DNA of 64,000 nt. It comes from Amorphus sp040750475. GTDB lineage: Bacteria > Pseudomonadota > Alphaproteobacteria > Rhizobiales > Amorphaceae. How positions within the stretch are numbered: position 1 is the stretch's first letter; each line of letters begins with the position of its first letter. The notes beneath the pieces are model-generated. The model was given only the letters and a program-made list of their open reading frames with translations, was not told the origin of the DNA and did no database searches. Positions 1 to 8,600 of this stretch are shown here, in pieces. Where the stretch lies: the NCBI RefSeq assembly GCF_040750475.1, contig NZ_JABJVY010000004.1:62001-126000 (forward strand), in the 5' to 3' direction. The translations under genes and the position numbers were made by a program.

Positions 1-355
1 AGTCGCGGCAGCTCTGGGTGTTCACCTGATAGGCTGGACCCGGACGGATATCGCCGGCGTGGCCGGTACCGGGATTGCGCCAGGAAACGGCAGCGCCCGC
101 AGGCGTGGCCTCCAGCGCCCGAAATTCCGCCCTGAGCGCCACCAGCCGATCGTCCGCGGTCAACCCCAAGGTCTGGTCGTCGGCAATCAACGAGCCTTGC
201 ACCTTGTCCGCATCATCGCCGTTCGACGAGTCCGATGTGTCGGTGGTCGTGCAGGCAGCCGCGACCATCGCCAGCGCCAGCACACCGGCGAAGCGGACGA
301 AGCGCGTCCGCGGGCGAGGCCTGAACGGGCGGAGGAGTTCGGCGACGGGCATCAT
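1..355 (-). CDS. RT0821/Lpp0805-like surface lipoprotein (partial, C-terminus outside window)
   Basis: The frame opens at ATG 355 and is still open at the left edge, so only about 118 N-terminal residues are seen. A basic N-terminus (PFRPRPRTRFVRF) and hydrophobic stretch end in VAAAC, a plausible lipobox, so the product is probably a lipoprotein. The later stretch containing LRAEFRALEATPAG, WRNPGTGHAGDI and YQVNTQSCRDY-type residues resembles the RT0821/Lpp0805 surface-antigen family of Rickettsia and rhizobia, whose function is unknown. A second in-frame ATG lies at 352. It is on the same strand as the two-component genes upstream but separated by about 210 bases, so it may be transcribed alone. 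Family assignment is from recalled motif similarity. Confidence 0.72.
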   Translation of the reverse strand, partial: MMPVAELLRPFRPRPRTRFVRFAGVLALAMVAAACTTTDTSDSSNGDDADKVQGSLIADDQTLGLTADDRLVALRAEFRALEATPAGAAVSWRNPGTGHAGDIRPGPAYQVNTQSCRD

Positions 356-522
356 AGCGAACTTGGAAGGTGGGCGAAAAAGTGTCTGCCACACCTTGGT
401 GACCGAATTGCGTCTGCACAACCCCTTGCAATGACGTGAGCCGAGGGGTGTGGCACGGATACGCCACTGTCGCGCGAAGGGATAGGCGCTTACGCGCTCT
501 GGCGCATCGCCAACATCTTGGA

Positions 523-568
523 GCGGGATGCGGGGCGAAAACCGGTGCCCACTTTCCCTTCTTTGGAT
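523..568 (-). repeat. Palindromic repeat, degenerate copy abutting a stop codon
   Basis: A copy of the dispersed palindrome whose loop reads GTGGGCACCGG on the minus strand. It starts directly after the histidine kinase stop codon (569-571) with its loop 17 bases downstream. Outer arms are poorly matched here, so this is a degraded member. See the copies near 27302, 31868, 42472 and 53054. Confidence 0.6.
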
Positions 569-1939
569 TTAGATCCGAGGCAAGCGGACCTCGACCCGCA
601 AGCCGCCGCTGCGCGCCTCGGCAAGAACGAGGTCGCCACCATAAAGACGCACCAGTTCGGCCACGATCGAGAGCCCCAGGCCGCTTCCGGGTTTGGTCTC
701 GTCCAGCCGACGGCCGCGTTCCAGCACCAGATCGCGCTCGGCCTCCGGCAGGCCCGGCCCATCGTCTTCCACGATCAGATCCAAAAAGCTGCGCCCATCC
801 GGCCCGTCGCGCCCCCGTCTGATCTCCAGAACAACCTCGTTCCCCGCCCATTTGCACGCGTTGTCGGCGAGATTGCCGATGATCTCCATCAGGTCCTGCT
901 TTTCGCCGCGAAAGCTGAGCGCGGGCCCATCCACGGCACGTATCTCGACGCCCTTGTCCTCGTAGAGGCGCCGCATGGTGCGCACGATGGAGTCCACCAC
1001 CGGCTGCACCGGCGTGACGGCACCGATCACCCGGCGCTGGGCGGCGATCCGAGCCCGGTCAAGATGGTGAGCGATATGGGTCTGCATGGCCGTGGCCTGC
1101 TCCTCCACCTTGCGGGCGAAGGGGCCTTCGCTGTCGCGCGCCTCGTTGAGCACGACGCTCAGCGGCGTCTTCAGCGCATGAGCCAGGTTGCCGACATGGG
1201 TTCGGGAGCGTTCCACCACCTCCCGATGGCTTTCCAGAAGCGCGTTGAGCTCGCTTGCCAGCGGTGCGATCTCGCGGGGGAAATCGCCCTCCAGCCGCTC
1301 GCTCTGGCCGATCCGGATCGCCTGCAGCGATGCCCGCATCCGGTCGAGCGGTTTCAGACCGATCTTCACCTGCGCGACGATCGCCGCGACCAGGCCGACG
1401 CCGAGCACGAACAGCGTCAGCGCCACCCGTGTGCCGAAGGACGCGACTTCGCGCTGCACTTCGGTGATGTCGCCGGCGACGGTGACGCGGTAGCGCTTGC
1501 CACCCGGCAGACGGAACTGGCGGCTAACGAGACGCAGCGGCTCGCCGTCGGGCCCCTTGATCGAGGCCGTCTCGGGCCGGGACGGCCCCTCGTCGCTGAA
1601 GCGCTCGGGAAAGGCTAGCGCATCGCCGGCAAGCGAGCGCGAAGCCACGACGATACCGCCATTGTCCGGGCGCGAAACGGTCCAGTACCACCCCGAGAGA
1701 GGCAGCGCGAAGCGCGGTTCGCCCAGATCGCCCACATTGGGAACCGGCGCGTTCGGATCGTCGGCGGCAAGCTCCGCGACGATGGTCTTCAGATAGACCT
1801 CCAGCCGATCGTCGAAGTTGCGCACCACGGACTGGTGATAGAGCGCCACCAGAATCACGCCGGCAACGACGAGCGCGGCCGCACTCCAGATCGCCGATAT
1901 GAGAAGGAGGCGCCGGGCGAGCGAACTAGTTCGCATCAT
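569..1939 (-). CDS. Sensor histidine kinase, PhoQ-like
   Basis: A membrane histidine kinase of about 456 residues that should phosphorylate the response regulator encoded just upstream. Hydrophobic segments near residues 10-35 and 172-192 flank a periplasmic domain; HAMP-like sequence follows. The H-box NLAHALKTPL places the phosphorylated histidine at about residue 254, and the N box (NLADNACKWA), G1 (VEDDGPGLP) and G2 (GSGLGLSIV) of the ATPase domain are intact. The start overlaps the regulator's stop by about 12 bases, so the two are translationally coupled; ATG 1936 is an alternative. The NLAHALKTPL form is typical of the PhoQ-like subgroup. The signal sensed cannot be told from sequence. 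Confidence 0.9.
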   Translation of the reverse strand: MMRTSSLARRLLLISAIWSAAALVVAGVILVALYHQSVVRNFDDRLEVYLKTIVAELAADDPNAPVPNVGDLGEPRFALPLSGWYWTVSRPDNGGIVVASRSLAGDALAFPERFSDEGPSRPETASIKGPDGEPLRLVSRQFRLPGGKRYRVTVAGDITEVQREVASFGTRVALTLFVLGVGLVAAIVAQVKIGLKPLDRMRASLQAIRIGQSERLEGDFPREIAPLASELNALLESHREVVERSRTHVGNLAHALKTPLSVVLNEARDSEGPFARKVEEQATAMQTHIAHHLDRARIAAQRRVIGAVTPVQPVVDSIVRTMRRLYEDKGVEIRAVDGPALSFRGEKQDLMEIIGNLADNACKWAGNEVVLEIRRGRDGPDGRSFLDLIVEDDGPGLPEAERDLVLERGRRLDETKPGSGLGLSIVAELVRLYGGDLVLAEARSGGLRVEVRLPRI

Positions 1940-2612
1940 CCGCCGTCGCTTCGCCCGGATCGGTGACGCGATAGCCGAGCCCACGGATGGTCTCGATCAC
2001 CGGCGCGCCGATTTTCTTCCGCAAGCGCCCGACGAACACCTCGATCGTGTTGGAATCGCGATCGAAATCCTGATCGTAGAGATGCTCGATCAATTCCGTG
2101 CGCGAGACCACGCGGTCCTTGTGCAACATTAGATAGGCGATCAGCCGGTATTCGTGAGATGTCAGCTTGACCGGCTGGCCGTCGACGCTGACGCGGCCCG
2201 AGCGGGTGTCCACCTCCAGCGGCCCACAAGCCACAAGATTGCTGGCGTGTCCCGCCGACCGACGAACCAGCGCGCGGATACGGGCGAGCACCTCCTCCAT
2301 GTGGAACGGTTTGGCCACATAGTCGTCTGCGCCGGCGTCAATGCCGGCCACCTTGTCGCTCCAGCGATCGCGCGCGGTCAGGATCAGCACCGGCATGGCC
2401 CGTCCATCGCGCCGCCAGCGCTCCAAAACCGAAATCCCGTCCATCACCGGCAGACCGAGATCGAGCACGATGGCGTCATAGGGTTCGGTATCACCCAGGA
2501 AATGCCCCTCTTCGCCGTCGAAGGCGCAATCGACCACATAGCCGGAATCGGCCAGGCCATCCTTCAATTGCCGCGACAGGTCACGGTCGTCCTCGACGAC
2601 GAGCACGCGCAT
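1926..2612 (-). CDS. OmpR/PhoP-family response regulator
   Basis: A 228-residue two-domain regulator. The receiver domain has the acidic pair D8/D9, the phosphoacceptor D51 in IVLDLGLPVMDG and the conserved lysine in DDYVAKPF; the C-terminal winged helix (about residues 125-220, with TSHEYRLIAYLM and IETIRGLGYRV) binds DNA. It lies 9 bases after the PepSY-like gene and overlaps the kinase gene, forming a three-gene operon. The pairing with a PhoQ-like kinase and an exported PepSY-like protein suggests envelope or cation sensing, which is inference. Confidence 0.93.
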   Translation of the reverse strand: MRVLVVEDDRDLSRQLKDGLADSGYVVDCAFDGEEGHFLGDTEPYDAIVLDLGLPVMDGISVLERWRRDGRAMPVLILTARDRWSDKVAGIDAGADDYVAKPFHMEEVLARIRALVRRSAGHASNLVACGPLEVDTRSGRVSVDGQPVKLTSHEYRLIAYLMLHKDRVVSRTELIEHLYDQDFDRDSNTIEVFVGRLRKKIGAPVIETIRGLGYRVTDPGEATADDAN

Positions 2613-2621
2613 AAAGCACTC

Positions 2622-2903
2622 CTAGTTTTGCCGTGCCCCAGTGCGGGCATCGAACACCACCCGGCTCACTTGACCGCCGCCACCGAGCACGGTCGCGATA
2701 TAGACCAGCCGGCCGCCTTCGTTGCACAGGTCCAGCCGAATCAGTTCGCCCTGAACCTGGCTCTGCACCGACGAGGGACGAACCGCCTGGCCCGACTGCA
2801 CCGCCTGACGCTGCTGATCGCCGGACAGGCACTGCGCCTCGGCCGCCCCGAAGGCAGCGAGCAGAAAGAACACGGCAAGAGCGAGACGGCGGCGATGGGT
2901 CAT
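2622..2903 (-). CDS. Small exported PepSY-like protein
   Basis: A 93-residue protein starting MTHRRRLALAVFFLLAAFG, a clear signal peptide with probable cleavage after AAEA. The remainder (pattern ELIRLDLCNEGGRLVYIATVL followed by VVFDARTG) matches the beta-hairpin core of PepSY domains, which are often found as periplasmic partners of PhoPQ-like systems. First gene of the operon with the response regulator and kinase. A start further upstream is open but would bury the signal peptide, so ATG 2903 is chosen. Two cysteines (one directly after the signal peptide region) could form a disulfide. Confidence 0.75.
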   Translation of the reverse strand: MTHRRRLALAVFFLLAAFGAAEAQCLSGDQQRQAVQSGQAVRPSSVQSQVQGELIRLDLCNEGGRLVYIATVLGGGGQVSRVVFDARTGARQN

Positions 2904-3032
2904 AGCGATCCGTCTTCTACCGGCAGTCGGCTGAACCGGCCATGAACAGGAAGCGCCGATCAATCCGATCAGGCGGGTGAAGGAAAGCGGGCCAAGCCGG
3001 CCCTCCCCATACTGAGTGTCCCCTTCAACCTT

Positions 3033-3284
3033 TCAATGATTTTTTGGGGGCTGGCCCGGTACAGATCCGTCCGTCTCGTTGCAAACCGCTCCCCAGGCCG
3101 CGTTGTGCCCACGGATCTGTCGGATGGTCGGCGCCGTGTCCTCGATCGAATAGGTGATCGGCGAAAACGCCGTGCAGGCGGCGCTTTCAGTCGCGACGAT
3201 AGGGGTCGGCGTCTGGCAGCCGGCCAGCATCGTGATCGCGCTCAACGCGCCGGCGCGCGTCGAGAGCCTTTTGCGTGGTCGCAT
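3033..3284 (-). CDS. Rz1-like outer spanin lipoprotein
   Basis: A small lipoprotein of about 83 residues: basic start, hydrophobic stretch and lipobox ITMLAGC, then a short periplasmic part with AFSPITYS and IRQIRGHNAAW, a pattern I recall from Rz1-like proteins of alphaproteobacterial phages. It would sit in the outer membrane and pair with the inner spanin to fuse the membranes at lysis. The Shine-Dalgarno AGGAGG lies six bases before ATG 3284; an ATG at 3290 touches the Shine-Dalgarno and is less likely. The first third of the gene is nested in another frame inside the inner-spanin gene, the classic Rz/Rz1 arrangement. Last gene of the cluster. Confidence 0.72.
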   Translation of the reverse strand: MRPRKRLSTRAGALSAITMLAGCQTPTPIVATESAACTAFSPITYSIEDTAPTIRQIRGHNAAWGAVCNETDGSVPGQPPKNH

Positions 3285-3456
3285 CTGCATCCTCCTGGAT
3301 ACGAAAAAGGAGCGTGGCTTCGGCAACCGCAATCCGGGCTTCGCACGCGGTGCGGGCGGCCTCTCCCCCCGCCCAATAGCTCCCGGCGACAACGGCCACG
3401 CTCGCCATGGCGAGCCAGACCGACCGAGGCATGCTGCCAAGAAACGCGGCGATCAT
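3187..3456 (-). CDS. Rz-like inner spanin
   Basis: An 89-residue protein with one N-terminal membrane segment (VWLAMASVAVVAGSYWAGG) and a charged, coiled-coil-like tail rich in Ala, Arg and Glu. Its ATG overlaps the endolysin stop codon by four bases (ATGA), and its 3' part overlaps the Rz1-like gene by about 98 bases in another frame. Size, topology and position between an endolysin and a nested small lipoprotein all fit an inner-membrane spanin. There is no strong sequence signature, so the call rests mostly on architecture. Confidence 0.7.
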   Translation of the reverse strand: MIAAFLGSMPRSVWLAMASVAVVAGSYWAGGEAARTACEARIAVAEATLLFRIQEDADATTQKALDARRRVERDHDAGRLPDADPYRRD

Positions 3457-4490
3457 GCCGCGCCTCCCAACCAGCCCGGCAGCGCGCCGGCGCGTTTCGC
3501 CACCCGCCAGGCCTGCAAACCCAGCAGCGCCACCACCGCCAGCCCGAACGCGATCGAAAGCAGCGAACCGGATTGAAAAATCGCCTGGCCATGGCGAGCG
3601 GCCTGAAGCGCCCGATCGACCCCATCGCCGGCGATCGTCAATCCGGCGACGGCCCCTCCCCCACCGACGACGACTGCCTGTTTCGTGGCCGCGGCCTGCT
3701 CCATCTCCTCCGCGACGGGAGGCGCGGCCGCAACCGCCTCCTTATCCGCCGTCGCCATGGCCGCCCCGGCGGCCTCCCCACGCCGCCTCGCCGCATCCAT
3801 GGCGTCGATGGCCGTCATGGTGCGCGGGCCGAGGATGCCATCGACCGCGAGGTCGTTCTGGCGTTGCACGACCCGGACCACGAATACCGTGCGATCGTCC
3901 ATCACGCCGGAGAGCGGCACGGTGTAGCCGAGCCGGTCGAGAGCGGTCTGATAGCGTTCGACCGCATCGCCCCGATCGCCCGGCTGGAAGAGCGCTTGGC
4001 CCGCGGATCCCATCTTCGGCTTCCGCGATGGCTCGGCCGGTCGGCTCACCGGATAGCTTTCCCAAGGAAGCTGCCAGTGCGGATAGTCCTTGAAGGTTCG
4101 CCAGTCGCCGCCCCATTCCACCGGCACCTCAAGCTCCCGTGCGGCCGTCTTGACCGCCGTCTCCAGCCGGCGCCAGGCATCCGCCCCCGACGGCGCCGCC
4201 GGATTCGCCCAATAGTCGGCGCCGTCGACGGCCCCGTCCCCGTTCACATCGAAGGCAAGCACCAGGTCGACGGCGTGGCCGACCCCGTTCGCACCCGGGA
4301 TATGGCGCGAATTCATGGTCTTGGAGACACCGCGACGGACATTCTCGCGCTGTCTTTCGATCGAGCGCACGCCCTCGAACACGCGAAAGGGAACCGGGGT
4401 CAGTTCGGCCGCCCGTTCGACCACGCCGACGAGATCCGGGTGCACGCCGTTGAGCGCCGCGCGGTCGCGCGATGTGAGGGTGAAGGACAT
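3453..4490 (-). CDS. GTA endolysin: M15 peptidase with EF-hand-like loop, peptidoglycan-binding domain and membrane tail
   Basis: A 345-residue peptidoglycan hydrolase. Residues about 15-145 match L-alanyl-D-glutamate peptidases of the M15 type: SRHIPGANGVGHAVDL supplies H63 and D75, and PHWQLP supplies H138 as probable zinc ligands. Inserted at 81-92 is DVNGDGAVDGAD, which fits an EF-hand calcium loop. Residues about 168-232 form a peptidoglycan-binding domain (GDRGDAVERYQTALDRLGY, VDGILGPRT). The C-terminus has an Ala-rich linker and one hydrophobic helix (LLSIAFGLAVVALLGLQAW), so the enzyme may be membrane-tethered or have a holin-like tail. The chosen start has AGGAG at a good distance. 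No separate holin gene was found nearby. Confidence 0.82.
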   Translation of the reverse strand: MSFTLTSRDRAALNGVHPDLVGVVERAAELTPVPFRVFEGVRSIERQRENVRRGVSKTMNSRHIPGANGVGHAVDLVLAFDVNGDGAVDGADYWANPAAPSGADAWRRLETAVKTAARELEVPVEWGGDWRTFKDYPHWQLPWESYPVSRPAEPSRKPKMGSAGQALFQPGDRGDAVERYQTALDRLGYTVPLSGVMDDRTVFVVRVVQRQNDLAVDGILGPRTMTAIDAMDAARRRGEAAGAAMATADKEAVAAAPPVAEEMEQAAATKQAVVVGGGGAVAGLTIAGDGVDRALQAARHGQAIFQSGSLLSIAFGLAVVALLGLQAWRVAKRAGALPGWLGGAA

Positions 4491-4550
4491 GAATGGCTCC
4501 TGGAGAGTAGGCGAAATCGGCTGCTGGCACGTCAAAACAACGGGCCCGCC

Positions 4551-5654
4551 TCAATATTTGATGCAAGCCAGCAGCGCGACGTTGCGGCCACGGGTTTCGC
4601 CGCCGAAGCGCCCGTTTACGGGCCCTGCCGAATGGACGACCGTCTCGTCGTCTATACCGGGCCCGACATAGGAGAACTGCGCCGTCGCGCTCCCGGGCGT
4701 GCCTGTGATGTTTGTTCGGTGGGTGTGGTATTGAAACTGGTCCTGCTGCCAGGACCCGAACGCACGTCCCGGGTCGACACCGCGTCCATCGTCGACGCCG
4801 CGAACGAACTCGCCGCGCAGATCCGGCAGGTTGAAGGTCGTCGAGCCGTCGCCGGCCCCGAACCCCGTTCCGATAACGTCGAACAGGTTGGCATAGGCCG
4901 TCCGCGAAATTGCCGCCCCGTTGGCCCTCAGAAAGCCGCTGGGCGGGCTTGCGGCCGCGTGCCAGATCACCGTTCCCACCGGCAGTCCGTCCGCGCCGGC
5001 GGGAAAGCGCGCCCGCCCGCTGGCGCGATCGATGACCAGCGCCTCGTGCCAGCTTTCGCCGTCGGGACTGACCTTGACGTGGAAATCGTCGTCTCCGGCC
5101 AGCCCGAACTCCGCCCGCCCGGAATAGCCGGTTTGAAACACCACGCTCGCCGTCTGCGCGGCCCCGTCCTTGTTCAACGACAGGCGAAGATCGCCGCTCC
5201 CCGGAGTCGCGTCGTCATGGGAAAACAAGACCGCATCGGACTTCACCGACAGCCGGCTGACGATGTCGGCGGTCGTGTTAACGCCGAACAGGGCGGCCGT
5301 CGCCGCGCTGACGAAGGTCACATGCGTCCAGGCCGCCCCATCCCAGTAGACCAGCACCGCCTCGTCCGCGATCCAGGCCGTCCAGCCGGTCTGGGGCACA
5401 AAGAACACCCATGCGCCGTCGATCCAGGCAGCGACGCTGCCCGTCCTCCCCGACCACAGACCGCTCGCCCCGGCGGCGACGATATAGCGATCGCCGCTCG
5501 CCGGGCTTGACGGCGGGCTGGCGAGATCGCGATCGATCACCGAGAGCTGGACCAGAGCGTCCAGATGGGCGAACGCCTCGTTGACGGGCACATGCTTCTG
5601 GGCCTGGGAAGGCCAGACCGTCGGCAGTTTCAGGTGCGGGGTGGTGTCAGACAT
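4551..5654 (-). CDS. DUF2793 protein fused to a phage tail-collar domain
   Basis: A 367-residue protein. Residues about 5-110 carry the DUF2793 pattern (LKLPTVWPSQAQKHVPVNEA, VIDRDLASPP, WIDGAWVFFVPQTGW), common in rhizobial and rhodobacterial phage tails. The C-terminal third has the tail-collar signature GTVIWHAA, FNLPDLRGEFVRG and a His-rich tip (QYHTHRT). It should be a distal tail fibre or collar that touches the recipient surface. The start overlaps the end of the large host-specificity gene by 8 bases. Joining both domains in one polypeptide directly after the hub gene makes a role in adsorption likely, but this is inferred. Confidence 0.83.
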   Translation of the reverse strand: MSDTTPHLKLPTVWPSQAQKHVPVNEAFAHLDALVQLSVIDRDLASPPSSPASGDRYIVAAGASGLWSGRTGSVAAWIDGAWVFFVPQTGWTAWIADEAVLVYWDGAAWTHVTFVSAATAALFGVNTTADIVSRLSVKSDAVLFSHDDATPGSGDLRLSLNKDGAAQTASVVFQTGYSGRAEFGLAGDDDFHVKVSPDGESWHEALVIDRASGRARFPAGADGLPVGTVIWHAAASPPSGFLRANGAAISRTAYANLFDVIGTGFGAGDGSTTFNLPDLRGEFVRGVDDGRGVDPGRAFGSWQQDQFQYHTHRTNITGTPGSATAQFSYVGPGIDDETVVHSAGPVNGRFGGETRGRNVALLACIKY

Positions 5655-8600
5655 CAAGCTCGACCTCGCGAACGATTCCGGGACCGAACCCGCCGGCAAG
5701 CTGCGCCACGCGGATTCGAAGAGAAGACGGCGGCGCGCCGAAGTCGGTGACCTGCTCGGCGAGGCCGTAGGTGTAGGCGGGTGTCTGGGTTTCCAGCGTG
5801 CGCACGACCGTCGCTCCGGCCAGGATCTCCAGCCGGTAGGCCTCGCCGGTCTCGCCCAGCGGCACGTCCTCGCTGACCCAGTCGTCGCCGCCGATCCGGG
5901 TGCGCCTGATCCAGGAGAGCTCGATTTCGCCGCCCGTCCGGCGGATGGCGCGGACATGGACCGGGCTGAGCGGTGCGATGCCGCGCCCGGTGCCGGTAAA
6001 CGCCATCTCGGTAACGGCAGGACCGGCCAGCCCACCTGCGGACGGTCCGATCCGATAGCTGCGCTCCAGCCGCAACGTGCTGCGGTCGAGTGGCAGCGTC
6101 GCAAGCGCGGTGTTGAGGAGAACCACCATCGTTCCGGCCGCGTGACCGGCTGCCATCGCATCCTCGGTGCCGAGCTGGCCGCGCAGAAGCCGGGTCAGGA
6201 GATAGCGGCCCTCCGCCACCAGCTCGGCGGACGCGAACTGGACGATTTCCCACGCTCCGCTCGACGCGCGGATCGCGAGTGCATTGGCGCCGGACAGCAC
6301 TTCCAGATCGGTCCGGCTGGCCAGGCTGCCGCCGGCGAGATCCACGAGGATGGAATTGGCGCCGTCCCACCGGCCGATCGGTCCGGACGACAGGGGCGCG
6401 GCCAGCGTGCCGATGACGGCGGGAGCGGTGATGGCGGCAATGGCATCGAAGCTGTTTCCCGAACCGGAGCGCCAGATCGTCGTCGTTCCCGGCCACGGCG
6501 AGGCGAACACTGCCACTCGTGGGCGATGATCGTCGCCGTCGACCACCCGCGGCAGATCGAGCAGCACGGCAAGCGGTGGCCCAAACCCGACCGGAGCGGC
6601 CGGCGCCCGTCCGATGCCGATCCCGGCGGAGGCCCGATAGACGTCCGCCTCGTGGCTGCGCCCCTCGACCCGGCGGAAGGTCGCATCCTCGATCTCCGCA
6701 AGGCTTGCAACCATGGGCCCCGCGCGGGTGACGACCTCCACGATGTCGCCCGGCTCCAGGGCGATCCGGCTCGGCGGCAACGCAAACGAGATCCGCGTGC
6801 GCTCCGCCCAGCGAGCATGGAGCCGGCGCTCGGCCGCTTGTACCGCCAGCCCGTCCCAGAGCGCCGCGGGAAGCGCAATGTCCGCCACCTGTCGGCTCTC
6901 GCCCACCAGCCGGCGCGACGCGGCGCTGGAGGCGAGAAAGTCCTTCAGCGTGTCGCGATAGCCGATCCGCAGCTCGATCGGCAGCTCGCTCGCCTGCTCG
7001 CGCACCAGCGCGGCCAGCGTCCCGTCACGATCGTCGACCAGATCCAGTTCGTCGATCGTCGCAAGCGAACGCCCGGCCCGGTCGGCGAACCGCACATGGG
7101 TGCCGGCATCGAGCCCGACGAAGCCGAATGCCTCACCGAGCGGCGACAGGACGGAGCGCAGATCCGACGGCGCCGCCACCACCAGCCCGTCGATCGCCTC
7201 GTCGAGGCCAACGATCTCGGGATCCGTAAGCGCCCAATCGGCGTAGAGCGCCCGCACCAGCCCGGACAGGCTCGTACCGCCCAGCCGACCGGTCAGCCAG
7301 TGGCCGCGCTGCCAGTTCGGCCCGTCCGACCAAACGTCCTCGCGCAACGGAAACGCCGGAAACGGCCGCGCGTCCCAGGTCCAGGCGTGGACGCCGCCGG
7401 GCACGACCATCCGGTCGCCATAGACCGACGAGACCGGGTTCGCATCGGCGGTGGCACCGAAAATCAGATCAAAATGACCGAGGATCGCTTCCAGATAGCG
7501 GCGCTGAACGGCGTCATCGCGCCCGCCATTGGAGAAGTAGGGAAAGAAGGATTCCGACGATTTCGGATCGTAGAACACGTTCGGCTGGTTCGCCCCGCGA
7601 TCGATCGCGGGACAGCCGACCTCGGTGAACCAGACCGGCTTCATCTCCGGCTGCCAGAGGGTTGCAGCCCCCACCTCCACCCCACCCGGCCGGTCGTAGT
7701 GCCGGTTCGTCCACCAGCTCTTCAGATCCTTGTAGCGAAACACCCAGGGTTTGCCGGCGGTGCCATCGGTGATCGGCGTGCGGATCTGCTGCTCGCGGTC
7801 CGATTGGCTGGCATAGAACCAGTCGTAGCCCTCACCGCCGGCCACGTTCCCGGCGAGATAGGCGAGATCCCTCGGCCCGTAGCCGATCTCGGCATCCAGC
7901 GGAGTGCCGTCGCGCCAATCCGACAGCGGCCAGTAAACGTCGATCCCGACGAAATCGATCGACGGCCGCGCCCACAGCGGATCGAGATGGAAATGGACGT
8001 CGCCGGTCCCGTCCGCCGGCTGATGACCGAAAAACTCCGACCAGTCGGCGGCATAGGAGATTTTGGTCTCGGCCCGAAGCACAGTGTGGACATCGTCGGC
8101 AAGCGCGCACAGCCCATCCACGAACGGATAGTGGCTGCTATCGGAACGGATGGTGGTGAGCCCGCGCAGCTCCGAGCCGATCAGGAAAGCATCGACTCCG
8201 CCGGCCGCCTCGCACAGATGCGCATAGTGGAGGATCATCCGCCTGAGCGACCATTCCGCCGGCCCGGAATAGGCGACCCTGCCGCCCGATACCGAAAAAT
8301 CCGCCGGCTCGGCGGTCCCGAGCAGGCCTGCGACCTGACCGGATGCAGCACCGGTCTTGTCCGGAGAACCCGGCTCACCCGGTGCCGGATAGACGGTGAT
8401 CCTCCCGCGCCAGGGATAGGGCGCCTGCTCGACTCCACCATAAGGGTCCGGCAGACCGTTGCCGGGCGGCACATCCATCAGCACGAACGGGTAGAACACC
8501 ACCTTCAGCCCGCGCGCCTTCAAATGGGCGATCGCGGCCCGCACCGTTTCGTCGGACGGCGTACCGCCATAAGCCGGCCGACCGTCGATCCGGCTGGTGA

